DNA of 15,678 bases from Gammaproteobacteria bacterium (GCA_015232955.1 JADFYS010000013.1:1-15678), one strand, 5' to 3'. Numbered from the stretch's first letter, positions 1-8,320 are shown. Translations and numbers: made by a program. Notes: generated by a model not told the origin, from the sequence alone.

Positions 1-1341
1 AGTAGCAGACAAGGCCGACACCTGATCCAGTCCGGTGAGCATCAGGGCGAGGAGCATTAAGGCAAAGAGGGCGACATAGGTGGCGAAAAAGCCCCAGACA
101 GCGTCAATCACCTTCCATGAGACCCTACGCCCTCCCAACTTGATCGGAATGACGGCATTGGGGTGAATGAGGCGGACGATCTCTCGTCGCCCCTGTTTGA
201 TTAAGAGGAGAAAACGGATCACCTTCATCCCCCCTCCGGTGGAGCCGGCACAGCCACCGATAAAACTGGCAAAGAGAAGCATCACCGGCAGGAATGAGGG
301 CCAGTGGGCGTAATCGCTGGTGGTAAAACCGGTGGTCGTGCCGATAGAGACCGCCTGAAACACCCCGTGGAGCAGGGCATCGCCGACAGAGCTGAAGTAG
401 TTTGTGGTGTAGAGGAGGGTCGAGGTGATGATCGCTACCACCCCGAGGACGATGAGGTAGGTGTTGAGCTCCTCATCGCGGAAGTAGTGGGCAATACTGA
501 TCCCTCTGCCGCTGACAATTGACTTCAGGTAGCCAAGAGGAGAGCTGCTGTTGCCGTGAAAGGCGACGAAGTGGAGGGCGAAATTGATCCCGGAGAGCAG
601 CATGAAAATGATCGCCACCACCTCGATAAACGGCTGATCCTGATAGTAGCCCATGCTCGCGTCATGGGTGGAGAAGCCTCCGATGGCGACAGTAGAGAAG
701 CTGTGGCCGAGGGCGTCAAAGGGGGTCATCCCCGCAAGCCAGTAGAAGAGGGTACAGAGCAGGGTTAGACCGAGATAGATATACCATAGCGCCTTGGCCG
801 TTTCGGTGATCCTTGGGGTGAGGCGGGAATCTTTGACCGGCCCCGGGGTTTCGGCGCGATAGAGCTGCATCCCACCGATCCCGAGCATCGGGAGAATCGC
901 CACCGCGAGGACGATGATTCCCATCCCGCCCAACCATTGTAGCTGTTGGCGGTAGTAGAGAATCGCCTTCGGCAGGCCATCGATGTGGGTGATCACCGTT
1001 GCCCCGGTGGTGGTGAGACCAGAGATCGACTCAAACACTGCTCCAGCGAGAGAGAGGGTCACCTCGCTTGAGAAGATAAAGGGGAGTGCCCCAAACAGGC
1101 TAAGAACCGTCCAGAAGAGGACGACTACCATAAAGCCGTCACGAATGGAGAGTTCATCGCGACTCTCACGAGCCGGATACCAGACGATGGTGCCGCAGAG
1201 AAAGGTGAAGAAGAAGGTGGCCGCAAAGGGAAACCACGCCCCTTCAGCGACGATGGCGTCGATTACGATAGGTGGCAGCATGGTGGCGCTGAAGATCATC
1301 AGAAGAAGACCAACGATTTTTTGGATCGTGAACAGCTGCAT
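1..1341 (-). CDS. trkH: Trk potassium uptake protein TrkH (3' end outside window)
   Basis: This is the membrane subunit of the Trk system, which moves K+ across the inner membrane and is gated by the cytoplasmic TrkA ring. Reading the minus strand from ATG at 1341 gives 447 codons with no stop before the window edge. Enterobacterial TrkH is about 483 residues, so roughly the last 35 are missing. The N-terminus MQLFTIQKIVGLLLMIFS aligns with the usual TrkH start and supports this ATG. The pore-loop filter segments are clear: SGLTTTGATV near residue 107, AIGGFSTHD in the second repeat and GTTTGFTT in the third. The conserved blocks YYRQQLQWLGGMGIIVLAVA and IGGCAGSTGGGMKVIR are also present. The fourth pore loop lies beyond the edge. 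The start is 11 bases after the trkA stop and has no Shine-Dalgarno sequence, so translation may be coupled to trkA. The assignment is firm. Confidence 0.96.
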   Translation of the reverse strand, partial: MQLFTIQKIVGLLLMIFSATMLPPIVIDAIVAEGAWFPFAATFFFTFLCGTIVWYPARESRDELSIRDGFMVVVLFWTVLSLFGALPFIFSSEVTLSLAGAVFESISGLTTTGATVITHIDGLPKAILYYRQQLQWLGGMGIIVLAVAILPMLGIGGMQLYRAETPGPVKDSRLTPRITETAKALWYIYLGLTLLCTLFYWLAGMTPFDALGHSFSTVAIGGFSTHDASMGYYQDQPFIEVVAIIFMLLSGINFALHFVAFHGNSSSPLGYLKSIVSGRGISIAHYFRDEELNTYLIVLGVVAIITSTLLYTTNYFSSVGDALLHGVFQAVSIGTTTGFTTSDYAHWPSFLPVMLLFASFIGGCAGSTGGGMKVIRFLLLIKQGRREIVRLIHPNAVIPIKLGGRRVSWKVIDAVWGFFATYVALFALMLLALMLTGLDQVSALSAT

Positions 1342-1352
1342 GGGCGTGGGGG

Positions 1353-2726
1353 CTAAAGAAAGGCGATACCGACGGAGAAGAGGCGTTCCACCTCGCTGAT
1401 ACCGCTTTTATCCACCAGAAAGATGATGAGGTGATCCTCCGCCGCAATCTCCGTGTCGTGGTGGGGGACAATCACCTCATCACCACGGACGATGGCCCCG
1501 ATATTGGCCCCTTTGGGGAGGGGGATATTCTCCACAGTGCGACCGATCACCCTTGAGGTCTGTTTGTCACCGTGGGCGACCGCCTCAATCGCCTCTGCAG
1601 CCCCACGCCGGAGTGAGTGGACATTTACGACATCCCCACGGCGAACATGGGTCAGCAGAGAGCTAAGGGTGATCTGTTCCGGGGAGATGGCGATATCGAC
1701 ACTGCTGCTTTCTACCAGATCGACATAGGCGGTGCGGTTGATTAGGGCCAGCACTTTTTTGGCCCCCATCTTTTTTGCGAGCATTGCCGAGAGGAAATTG
1801 GTCTCATCGTAGTTGGTGAGTGCACAGAAGATGTCGGTGCTCGATATGTTCTCCTCTGCCAGCAGCTCCTCATCACAGCCATTGCCGAGGAGGACGGTCG
1901 CCTTGCCGAGGTCTTCGGAGAGGGTGACCGCCCGTGACTGATTCGATTCGATGATTTTTACCTGAAACCGCTTCTCGAGAGAGAGGGCCAAGCGCTTACC
2001 GATATTTCCCCCTCCGGAGATAATAATCCGGTGTGCATCCTGATCCAATCGTCGTAGTTCGAGCATCACCTTGCGGATATCTTCGTCTGCGGCGAGGATA
2101 AAGACCTCATCTCCGGCATCAATGAAGGTCTCCCCCTGTGGCAGAATCGAACGGTTGTTGCGGTAGATCGCCACCACCCGCGCCTTGATGTTGGGGAGCC
2201 GCTCCGCCAGAGTCTTGAGTTTGTGCCCTACCAGGGGGCCGCCGTGAAAAGCCATTAAAACGATGAGGCGCACCCGGCCATTGGCAAAGTCGAGCACCTG
2301 TAACGCCCCCGGGTACTCGATAAGGTGGCGGATATAGTCGGTGACCAGCTGCTCCGGGCTGATCATCATATCGATGGGGATGGCGTGGTTGCCGAAGATC
2401 TCCGGTTCGGTCAGGTAGCGCTGAGAGCGGATTCGGGCGATCTTGCGTGGGGTGTGAAACAGGGTATAGGCGATCTGACACGCCACCATATTGGTCTCAT
2501 CACTATTGGTGACTGCAATCAACATATCGGCATCCTCAATGCCCGCCCGGCGCAGTACCTCGGGATGGGAGCCGCGACCGACAACGGTGCGGAGATCGAG
2601 GCGATCCTGAAGTAGATTGAGGCGGACACCATCGACATCGACAACAGTGATATCGTTGGCTTCGCTTGAGAGGCTGTTGGCGAGGGAGGTTCCCACCTGT
2701 CCGGCACCAAGAATGATGATCTTCAT
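1353..2726 (-). CDS. trkA: Trk system potassium uptake regulatory protein TrkA
   Basis: This is the cytoplasmic NAD(H)-binding regulatory subunit that assembles on TrkH and controls K+ flux. The protein has 457 residues, essentially the usual length for proteobacterial TrkA. It has the tandem architecture of the family: an N-terminal Rossmann RCK domain with GAGQVG at residues 7-12, a TrkA_C segment around 140-225, a second Rossmann domain with GGGNIG at 238-243, and a second TrkA_C segment to the end. The segment TNSDETNM in the first half is echoed by TNYDETNF in the second, showing the internal duplication. It is transcribed ahead of trkH, 11 bases apart, so the two form an operon. There is no Shine-Dalgarno sequence before the ATG; the purine-rich run just upstream lies on the opposite strand. 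The gene is transcribed divergently from the qmo operon. The function is well supported by family and neighbour. Confidence 0.97.
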   Translation of the reverse strand: MKIIILGAGQVGTSLANSLSSEANDITVVDVDGVRLNLLQDRLDLRTVVGRGSHPEVLRRAGIEDADMLIAVTNSDETNMVACQIAYTLFHTPRKIARIRSQRYLTEPEIFGNHAIPIDMMISPEQLVTDYIRHLIEYPGALQVLDFANGRVRLIVLMAFHGGPLVGHKLKTLAERLPNIKARVVAIYRNNRSILPQGETFIDAGDEVFILAADEDIRKVMLELRRLDQDAHRIIISGGGNIGKRLALSLEKRFQVKIIESNQSRAVTLSEDLGKATVLLGNGCDEELLAEENISSTDIFCALTNYDETNFLSAMLAKKMGAKKVLALINRTAYVDLVESSSVDIAISPEQITLSSLLTHVRRGDVVNVHSLRRGAAEAIEAVAHGDKQTSRVIGRTVENIPLPKGANIGAIVRGDEVIVPHHDTEIAAEDHLIIFLVDKSGISEVERLFSVGIAFL

Positions 2727-3147
2727 TGGGAGGATAGTAGATCAAAAGCGGGCCCGGGAATAGAGGGGATGCTGCTTTGTTGCTGTCTGTTGTAGTAACA
2801 GCTCTCTCCTCCACAAGCTGCTATCTGGCGCACAGTGGTGAATTGTTGGGGCAGAGTCTCGCCATGAGTATAATTTTATTGGAATTATGTTGATTGTATG
2901 CTATTTCCTGATAAAAATAGTATGAAATTTGATAAGTTTTTTTTATGACCTCTCTTGCTATTTGAATCGATTTTTTGGTGAAGAGGGAGTATCTTTAGCA
3001 ACCTCTAATATGCCGATTGAGTCTCCTTGTTGTCTTTTGTGGCGCAGGCGGAGGATATCGCTGAGTTTTCAAGATCTCCGGGAGGCGTGCCGATTCAGCC
3101 CTCCGGGCGGTCTATTTAATTTGGGTTAAACTGCTGGAGGTAATTGA
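2727..3147. other. Divergent intergenic region between trkA and qmoA
   Basis: These 421 bases separate two divergent operons and must hold both promoters. I see no credible gene. The part at 2865-2945 is strongly AT-rich and holds a promoter-like stretch and an imperfect palindrome, listed separately. A short inverted repeat (CTGTT, 5-base spacer, AACAG) lies at 2787-2801 on the trkA side. Close to qmoA there is a near-perfect 10-base direct repeat, CTCCGGGAGG at 3076-3085 and CTCCGGGCGG at 3101-3110. An AT-rich inverted repeat, TTTAA-N6-TTAAA, follows at 3115-3130, just upstream of the qmoA ribosome binding site. None of these matches a regulator site that I can name. Confidence 0.6.
2890..2924 (+). 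promoter_or_regulatory. Candidate qmo promoter region with imperfect palindrome
   Basis: A TTGATT box at 2890-2895 is followed after 16 bases by TAAAAA at 2912-2917, a poor but possible sigma-70 pair. Overlapping it is an inverted repeat at 2897-2924: 10-base arms around an 8-base centre, with perfect CTATTT/AAATAG cores and two G-T wobbles further out. It could be an operator or simply an AT-rich coincidence. The leader to qmoA would be more than 200 bases long, so another promoter closer to the gene is possible. Confidence 0.3.
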
Positions 3148-4431
3148 ATGTCTGAGGTGATCGCAACCAACGAGACCATCCTGGTCGTAGGTGGCGGGAT
3201 TAGTGGACTGACAGCAGCACTTGAGGCCGCAGAGTGCGGTAAACAGGTACTGCTGCTCGAGAAGTCTGCTACTGTCGGTGGCCGTGTAGGCCAGCTCTAC
3301 AAATATTTCCCTAAACTCTGTTATCCGAGCTGTGGTCTGGAGATTCAGCTCCGGCGTTTGAAGGCGAACCGAAATGTTCGTCTCATCACCATGGCAGAGG
3401 TGACCTCGGTGAGTGGAGATCGTGGCAACTACACGGTAGAGGTCAAACTCTCTCCTCGGTATGTCAATGAAAACTGTACCGCTTGTGGTGATTGCGCCAA
3501 AGTGGTGGAGAGCGAGTTTGATGATGCCCATAACTACGGCATGATGAAACGCAAAGGTGCCTACCTCCCTTACAATCTCGCCTATCCTCAACGCTATGTG
3601 CTTGACCCGGCATTGATCGGTAGCGATGAGGCGACCAGAGCGAAAGATGCGTGTAAGTACGGGGCGATTGACCTTGATATGGCGGAAGAGAGCCTGAGTC
3701 TCAATGTTGGAGCCGTCATCTGGGCTACCGGTTGGAGACCTTACGATGCCGCCAAGATACAGCCCTACGGTTATGACCGTTATCCCAATGTCATCACCAA
3801 TGTTGAATTTGAGCGGATGCTCGACCCCTTCGGTCCGACCGGCGGTAAGATCCAGCGCCCCTCTGATGGTGCTACCCCGAAGAGCATCGCCTTTATTCAG
3901 TGTGCCGGCTCCCGTGACAAAAACCATCTTCTCCACTGCTCTCGTATCTGCTGTATGGCCACTCTGAAGCAGACCACCTATGTTGCAGAGCAGTTGGCAG
4001 ATGAGTGTAAATCAACGGTCTACTACATCGATATTCGGGCCATTGATCGTATTGACGACTTCCAGCAGAAGGTCAAACAGGATCCCAATGTCACCTTTAC
4101 CAAATCCAAGGTGGCCAATATCCTCAGCGGTGGTAACGGCAATATGATTCTCCATGGTGTTGATACCGAAGGTTATAACCGCTATGCCAATGAGCACGAT
4201 CTGGTGGTGCTGGCGGTGGGGATGGAGTCAACTGTCCCTGCAGGGATCTTCCCTGAGGGAACGGTCATCAATGAGCACGGTTTTATCGATGCGGATGAGT
4301 CCAATGGTGCCATCTTCGGTGCCGGATGCTCTTCTGATGCCCTCGATGTCAACCGTGCTGCGCAAAATGCGACCGCTGCGGCGCTGCGTGCCATTCAGGT
4401 GGTCAATCAAGTCGCTGGAACGGAGGTCTAA
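3148..4431 (+). CDS. qmoA: QmoA-like FAD/iron-sulfur subunit of quinone-interacting membrane-bound oxidoreductase complex
   Basis: This is a cytoplasmic HdrA-like flavoprotein of 427 residues, the usual size for QmoA and much shorter than full HdrA. In the Qmo complex it takes part in electron transfer between APS reductase and the respiratory chain. The N-terminal FAD Rossmann motif GGGISG is at residues 15-20. It is followed by the QmoA-type segment with C58 and C62 (PKLCYPSCGLEIQLRR). A ferredoxin-like insert holds C110, C113 and C116, with a distant C169. The HdrA signature CAGSRD begins at C252 and is followed by C264, C268 and C269. A closing FAD segment ends in VGMESTVPAGIFP and the short C-terminus. 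The start has an excellent GGAGG at 3136-3140, seven bases before the ATG. It is the first gene of the operon and qmoB follows after three bases. QmoA fits better than HdrA on length and on the two-subunit layout. Confidence 0.9.
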   Translation: MSEVIATNETILVVGGGISGLTAALEAAECGKQVLLLEKSATVGGRVGQLYKYFPKLCYPSCGLEIQLRRLKANRNVRLITMAEVTSVSGDRGNYTVEVKLSPRYVNENCTACGDCAKVVESEFDDAHNYGMMKRKGAYLPYNLAYPQRYVLDPALIGSDEATRAKDACKYGAIDLDMAEESLSLNVGAVIWATGWRPYDAAKIQPYGYDRYPNVITNVEFERMLDPFGPTGGKIQRPSDGATPKSIAFIQCAGSRDKNHLLHCSRICCMATLKQTTYVAEQLADECKSTVYYIDIRAIDRIDDFQQKVKQDPNVTFTKSKVANILSGGNGNMILHGVDTEGYNRYANEHDLVVLAVGMESTVPAGIFPEGTVINEHGFIDADESNGAIFGAGCSSDALDVNRAAQNATAAALRAIQVVNQVAGTEV

Positions 4432-4434
4432 GTC

Positions 4435-6663
4435 ATGGCGGATATGAAAATCGGAGCATACATTTGTAAAGGTTGCGGCATTGAGGAGCGTCTCGATGTT
4501 GCCCAGTTGACCAGTACCGCCAAGCGGGATGGTAAGGCTGCTGTTGCGAAAGAGCATGAGTTCCTCTGTAATAGCGAAGGGGTGAAGATGATCCAGGATG
4601 ACATCGATAACGATGGTGTCAACCGGGTGGTGATTGTCGGCTGCTCTCGCCGTGCCAAGACCGATGCCTTCAACTTTGAAGGGGTAACACTGTCGCGCGC
4701 CAACCTTCGTGAAGGGGTGATCTGGATCCGTCCTGAAGGGGATGAGCACCAAGAGACGACGCAAGAGATGGCCGACGACTATGTGCGGATGGCGTGTGCC
4801 GAAGCCAAGGCGATGAAACTGCCTGCATCCAGTGGTGAGCAGGAGTTGACCCGGCGCATTCTGGTGGTGGGTGGCGGTGTTGGTGGCCTGACTGCTGCCA
4901 ACGAAGCGGCGAAGACCGGTTATGAGGTCGATCTGGTTGAGATGAGTGATAAGCTGGGCGGTATCGCCGGCGAACTCTATCAACGGGTACCGAAGAAGAA
5001 TGGCCTTCAGGGACCGGTCGTCAATGACCTCCCGGAGTTGATCGCAGCGGTGGAAGGGAGTGACAAGATCACCGTCCATCTGGGAACCACCATCAAGAAG
5101 ACAGACGGTGCCCCCGGTCGTTTTAATGTCGAGCTGGAGAGTGGAGCCACTTTCAAGGTGGGTGCCATTGTTCAGGCCACCGGCTTCAAGCCTTATGATA
5201 TGAGTCAGCTTCCAGAGTTTTCACCGAATCATGCCGATGTGGTGGATCAGCTCACTTTTGAGCAGATGGTGAAGGCTAACGACGGTGCGATTAAGAAGGC
5301 CGACGGTAGTGAAGCGAAAAATGTGGTCTTTGTGCAGTGTGCCGGTCAACGAAGTGATAAGGAGGGGCATCTCCCCTACTGCTCTGGCCACTGCTGTACC
5401 ACATCGATTAAGCAGGCGCACTATGTGAAGAAGGCGGGAGGTGATGCGACCATCATCTTTGATGACCTGCGTACCCCTGGCGCCACCGGTGAGGATTTCT
5501 ATCGTTCTGGACAGGAGGCGATGGTCACCTTCTCCAAAGGCGAGGTCTCTGCGGTAAAGGCCAACGGTTCGCTTCAGGTCGACTATAAGGATAAGATCCT
5601 CAATGAGGAGATGACGCTCAATGCCGATATTGTCGTTCTCGCAACGGGAATGGTTCCCCATACCGGTCCGGATCCCTACCTGATGATCGATCTCGAGTTG
5701 GCGAAAGAGGATGATAATCAAGAGTTGGTGAAGAAGATTGAGCACAAGCTGGAGTTGGCTCCGCCCTCTATCCTCAATCTCGATTACCGTCAGGGCCCGG
5801 ATGTTCCGCAGCTCAAATACGGTTTTACCGATTCACACTTTATCTGTTTCCCTTACGAGACCCGTCGTACCGGGATCTATACCACCGGACCGGTGCGCCG
5901 ACCAATGGATATCGCCCAGACCATTGAGGATGCCACCGGTGCTACCCTCAAGGCGATTCAAGCGTGTGAAAATTCGGCACAAGGGCGTGCGGCTCACCCC
6001 CGCTCGGGTGATCTCTCCTTTCCCAGCTTCCGTAAAGAGGGTTGTACCCAGTGTAAACGGTGTACGGTGGAGTGTCCCTTTGGCGCCATCAATGAAGATG
6101 ATGCCGGTTTTCCCCAGTACAACGAGGCGCGTTGTCGCCGTTGTGGTACCTGTATGGGGGCGTGCCCGGTGCGGGTCATCTCTTTTGAAAACTACTCGGT
6201 CGAGACAGTGGGACAGCAGATTAAAAATGTCGAGATTCCCGACGAGTTTGAAGAGAAGCCGAGACTGCTGATGCTCGCTTGTGAAAATGACGCCTATCCC
6301 GCGCTCGATATGGCGGGAATGAACGGCGTTGAGTACAGTCAGTGGATACGAATCATCCCGGTGCGCTGTCTCGGTTCGGTCAACACCATCTGGATCACCG
6401 ATGCCCTTAATAGTGGTTTTGACGGCATCATCCTTGCCGGCTGTCAGAAGGGAGATAACTACCAGTGTCACTTCGTTAAAGGTTCAGAGATGGCTCACTA
6501 TCGCATGAGTAAGATCGATGATACCCTCAACCAGCTCAATCTTGAGAAAGAGCGGGTAGCGACTCTCGAAGTGGCCATCACCGATATCCATCGTATTCCG
6601 GCGGAGATCAATAAAATGGCTGAAACCATTAATGAAATCGGTATGAGTCCGTTCAAGTTCTAA
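4435..6663 (+). CDS. qmoB: QmoB-like subunit: HdrA-type flavoprotein fused to ferredoxin and MvhD-like domain
   Basis: This is the large cytoplasmic flavin/iron-sulfur subunit of the Qmo complex, 742 residues and typical for QmoB. It begins with a short cysteine segment (C11, C14). The FAD Rossmann motif GGGVGG lies at 146-151, and the HdrA signature FVQCAGQR is followed by YCSGHCC. Two complete [4Fe-4S] ferredoxin motifs come next, C537-C540-C543-C547P and C567-C570-C573-C577P. The last 130 residues resemble MvhD/FrhD, the small [2Fe-2S] protein that docks hydrogenase to Hdr, with C616, C645, C670 and C678 as likely ligands. The GGAGG at 4422-4426, inside the end of qmoA, is eight bases before the ATG, so expression is tightly linked. 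By family knowledge QmoB is the subunit thought to contact APS reductase; that contact is inferred here. Confidence 0.92.
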   Translation: MADMKIGAYICKGCGIEERLDVAQLTSTAKRDGKAAVAKEHEFLCNSEGVKMIQDDIDNDGVNRVVIVGCSRRAKTDAFNFEGVTLSRANLREGVIWIRPEGDEHQETTQEMADDYVRMACAEAKAMKLPASSGEQELTRRILVVGGGVGGLTAANEAAKTGYEVDLVEMSDKLGGIAGELYQRVPKKNGLQGPVVNDLPELIAAVEGSDKITVHLGTTIKKTDGAPGRFNVELESGATFKVGAIVQATGFKPYDMSQLPEFSPNHADVVDQLTFEQMVKANDGAIKKADGSEAKNVVFVQCAGQRSDKEGHLPYCSGHCCTTSIKQAHYVKKAGGDATIIFDDLRTPGATGEDFYRSGQEAMVTFSKGEVSAVKANGSLQVDYKDKILNEEMTLNADIVVLATGMVPHTGPDPYLMIDLELAKEDDNQELVKKIEHKLELAPPSILNLDYRQGPDVPQLKYGFTDSHFICFPYETRRTGIYTTGPVRRPMDIAQTIEDATGATLKAIQACENSAQGRAAHPRSGDLSFPSFRKEGCTQCKRCTVECPFGAINEDDAGFPQYNEARCRRCGTCMGACPVRVISFENYSVETVGQQIKNVEIPDEFEEKPRLLMLACENDAYPALDMAGMNGVEYSQWIRIIPVRCLGSVNTIWITDALNSGFDGIILAGCQKGDNYQCHFVKGSEMAHYRMSKIDDTLNQLNLEKERVATLEVAITDIHRIPAEINKMAETINEIGMSPFKF

Positions 6664-6674
6664 AGGAGATTGCG

Positions 6675-7301
6675 ATGAGTGATATGAATCAAAATATGAT
6701 CGATAGATACCGCAGCAGCTTCCTGAAAGAGGTTGAAGCCAATGTCGAAGAGGGGCACATGGTCAAGATGTGCATGCAGTGTGGGGTCTGCTCCGGCTCG
6801 TGTCCGATGCAGAACAACTGGGAACACCCTCCGCAAGAGCTGTTTATGATGATTCGCGCCAACAAGCGTGAAGAGGTCCTCACCTCCACCTCGATGTGGA
6901 TGTGCACCTCTTGCTATAACTGTATTGCCCGCTGCCCCCGTGGTCTGCCTATCACCCACATCATGCACGGGTTGGCAACCTACGCCAAGCGCCTTAATCT
7001 GGTACCGCAAGGCCAGCCAACGGCCAAGTTTGCCCAGCTGATGTGGGACAATCTGGTGCAGAAGGGGAGAACCAATGAGCTCAAACTTGGTCTCGCCCTC
7101 TACTTTATGAACGGCTTTGGTGAAGGGGTGAAGAAGGCGCTGGCGATGAAGGATATCGGTCTCGGAATGATGAAGACCGGTCGCCTCTCCCCGATGGAGA
7201 TCCTGGGAGGTCATGGGGTGAAGGATCAGGCGGGCCTGACCAAAATGCTGGCCAAGGCACAACAGATAGAAGATCAGCATATTGCTGATTACAAAGGTTG
7301 A
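6675..7301 (+). CDS. hdrC: Heterodisulfide reductase subunit C-like iron-sulfur protein
   Basis: This is a soluble electron-transfer subunit of 208 residues with two [4Fe-4S] motifs of the HdrC type: C33-C36-C39-C43P and C77-C80-C83-C87P. The spacing of 34 residues between them is normal for HdrC and GlpC-like proteins. The C-terminal 120 residues are helical and contain no transmembrane stretch. This matters because the usual partner, QmoC, fuses an HdrC-like domain to a membrane cytochrome b domain; here only the soluble part is present. The start has AAGGAG at 6663-6668, six bases before the ATG and overlapping the qmoB stop. It sits 11 bases after qmoB and 10 before hdrB, so the four genes act as one unit. 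The gene is expected to carry electrons between QmoAB and HdrB. A QmoC identity is excluded by the lack of a membrane domain. Confidence 0.9.
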   Translation: MSDMNQNMIDRYRSSFLKEVEANVEEGHMVKMCMQCGVCSGSCPMQNNWEHPPQELFMMIRANKREEVLTSTSMWMCTSCYNCIARCPRGLPITHIMHGLATYAKRLNLVPQGQPTAKFAQLMWDNLVQKGRTNELKLGLALYFMNGFGEGVKKALAMKDIGLGMMKTGRLSPMEILGGHGVKDQAGLTKMLAKAQQIEDQHIADYKG

Positions 7302-7311
7302 GGTAAATAAC

Positions 7312-8211
7312 ATGGCTAAATATGAATTTTCCTATTATCCCGGTTGTTCGTCTCAATCGAAGGCGTCAGCAGACAACTACATGAAGGCCAATCAGGTGGT
7401 CTGTCAGGATCTCGACATTGCGCTCAAAGAGATCCCGGACTGGAACTGCTGCTCCGCCTCTATCGGTTATGCCGGTGGAGGAGAGCTCCCTCGTCTCTCG
7501 CTAAGTGCCCGTAATCTGGCGCTGTCACAGCAGGCGTATGGTCAGCAGGATATCGTCACCCCCTGTGCCGCTTGTTGGTTGGCTACTCGTGAGACCGGAG
7601 AGCGGATCGCCGAGAACGAACGGGTGAAAGCGGGGATCACCGCAGCCCTGGGCGAGATTGGACTTAAGATTGAGGGTGAAGCGCCCAAGGCGCGGCACAT
7701 GGTCGAGGTCCTGATTGAAGATGTCGGCTACGAAGAGATTCAATCGAAGGTGACCAAGCCCCTCTCGGGACTAAAGATTGCCGGTTATGTCGGCTGTCAG
7801 ACCAACCGTCCTTTCGGGATTGATGGCGAATCGTATGAGAACCCCAAATATCTCGATAAGATGGTGGAAGCCTTGGGGGGTGACGCGGTAGAGAACTACG
7901 AAAAGAAGGTCTCCTGCTGCGGTGGAGCGCTGATGTTCTCCGAGCCAGAGAAGTCACAAGAGCTGGTCAAAAACATCATTGAGGCCGCCTATGATGGGGG
8001 CGCTGACATGATTGTCACCCCTTGCCCGGTCTGCCAGATGAATGTTGAAGTCTATCAGGGACATATCAACAAGACCTTCGGCACCAAGTTTGAGATCCCC
8101 GTGGTCTACTACTCTAACCTGATGGCAGTGGCCTTTGGCCACAACAGTAAAGAGTCTGCACTGGATGGGCAGATGATTCGCGCTAAAAAGCTCGAAGCGA
8201 TCGCCGGTTAG
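7312..8211 (+). CDS. hdrB: Heterodisulfide reductase subunit B-like protein with two CCG domains
   Basis: HdrB-type proteins carry non-cubane [4Fe-4S] clusters in cysteine-rich CCG domains; in methanogens they reduce the CoM-S-S-CoB disulfide. Here the substrate is unknown, since that disulfide is not expected in a proteobacterium. The 299-residue protein has two such domains. The first has C12, the pair C46-C47 and C85-x2-C88; the second has C162, C202-C203 followed by GG, and C238-x2-C241. The first pair is followed by SA instead of the canonical G, while the second is canonical. I chose the ATG at 7312 (MAKYEFSYYPGC) because GAGG at 7300-7303 lies eight bases upstream and HdrB proteins start this way; an ATG at 7282 lies inside hdrC without a ribosome site. 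It is the last gene of the operon, followed by a terminator. Confidence 0.9.
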   Translation: MAKYEFSYYPGCSSQSKASADNYMKANQVVCQDLDIALKEIPDWNCCSASIGYAGGGELPRLSLSARNLALSQQAYGQQDIVTPCAACWLATRETGERIAENERVKAGITAALGEIGLKIEGEAPKARHMVEVLIEDVGYEEIQSKVTKPLSGLKIAGYVGCQTNRPFGIDGESYENPKYLDKMVEALGGDAVENYEKKVSCCGGALMFSEPEKSQELVKNIIEAAYDGGADMIVTPCPVCQMNVEVYQGHINKTFGTKFEIPVVYYSNLMAVAFGHNSKESALDGQMIRAKKLEAIAG

Positions 8212-8239
8212 GGTACGACGGGAACTGTCACCAAAGAAG

Positions 8240-8265
8240 ACGCCCCGTTTCGGGGCGTTTTTTTT
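8240..8265 (+). terminator. Rho-independent terminator of the qmoAB-hdrCB operon
   Basis: An eight-pair GC-rich stem (ACGCCCCG with CGGGGCGT) closes a three-base TTT loop and runs into a tract of eight T residues at 8258-8265. It lies 28 bases after the hdrB stop on the coding strand. It should end the qmo transcript and isolate it from the vgrG genes downstream. Confidence 0.93.
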
Positions 8266-8320
8266 GAACCAGAATGAACCCTCTTTTCTGGCGTGAAATA
8301 CGGTTAAAGGGCTTGAGAGA

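Noticed and set aside
983..1399. Plus-strand frame of 138 codons over the trkH start
   Set aside because: The minus strand encodes clear TrkH sequence here, and the plus-strand product is basic, repetitive and resembles no family.
2929..3129. Possible small gene of 66 codons with a TTG start in the trkA-qmoA interval
   Set aside because: It has no ribosome binding site, an unlikely composition and no recognisable family, and it covers the probable qmo promoter and leader.
7282..7311. Upstream ATG extending hdrB by ten residues into hdrC
   Set aside because: It has no ribosome site, while the ATG at 7312 has GAGG at good spacing and gives the usual HdrB N-terminus.
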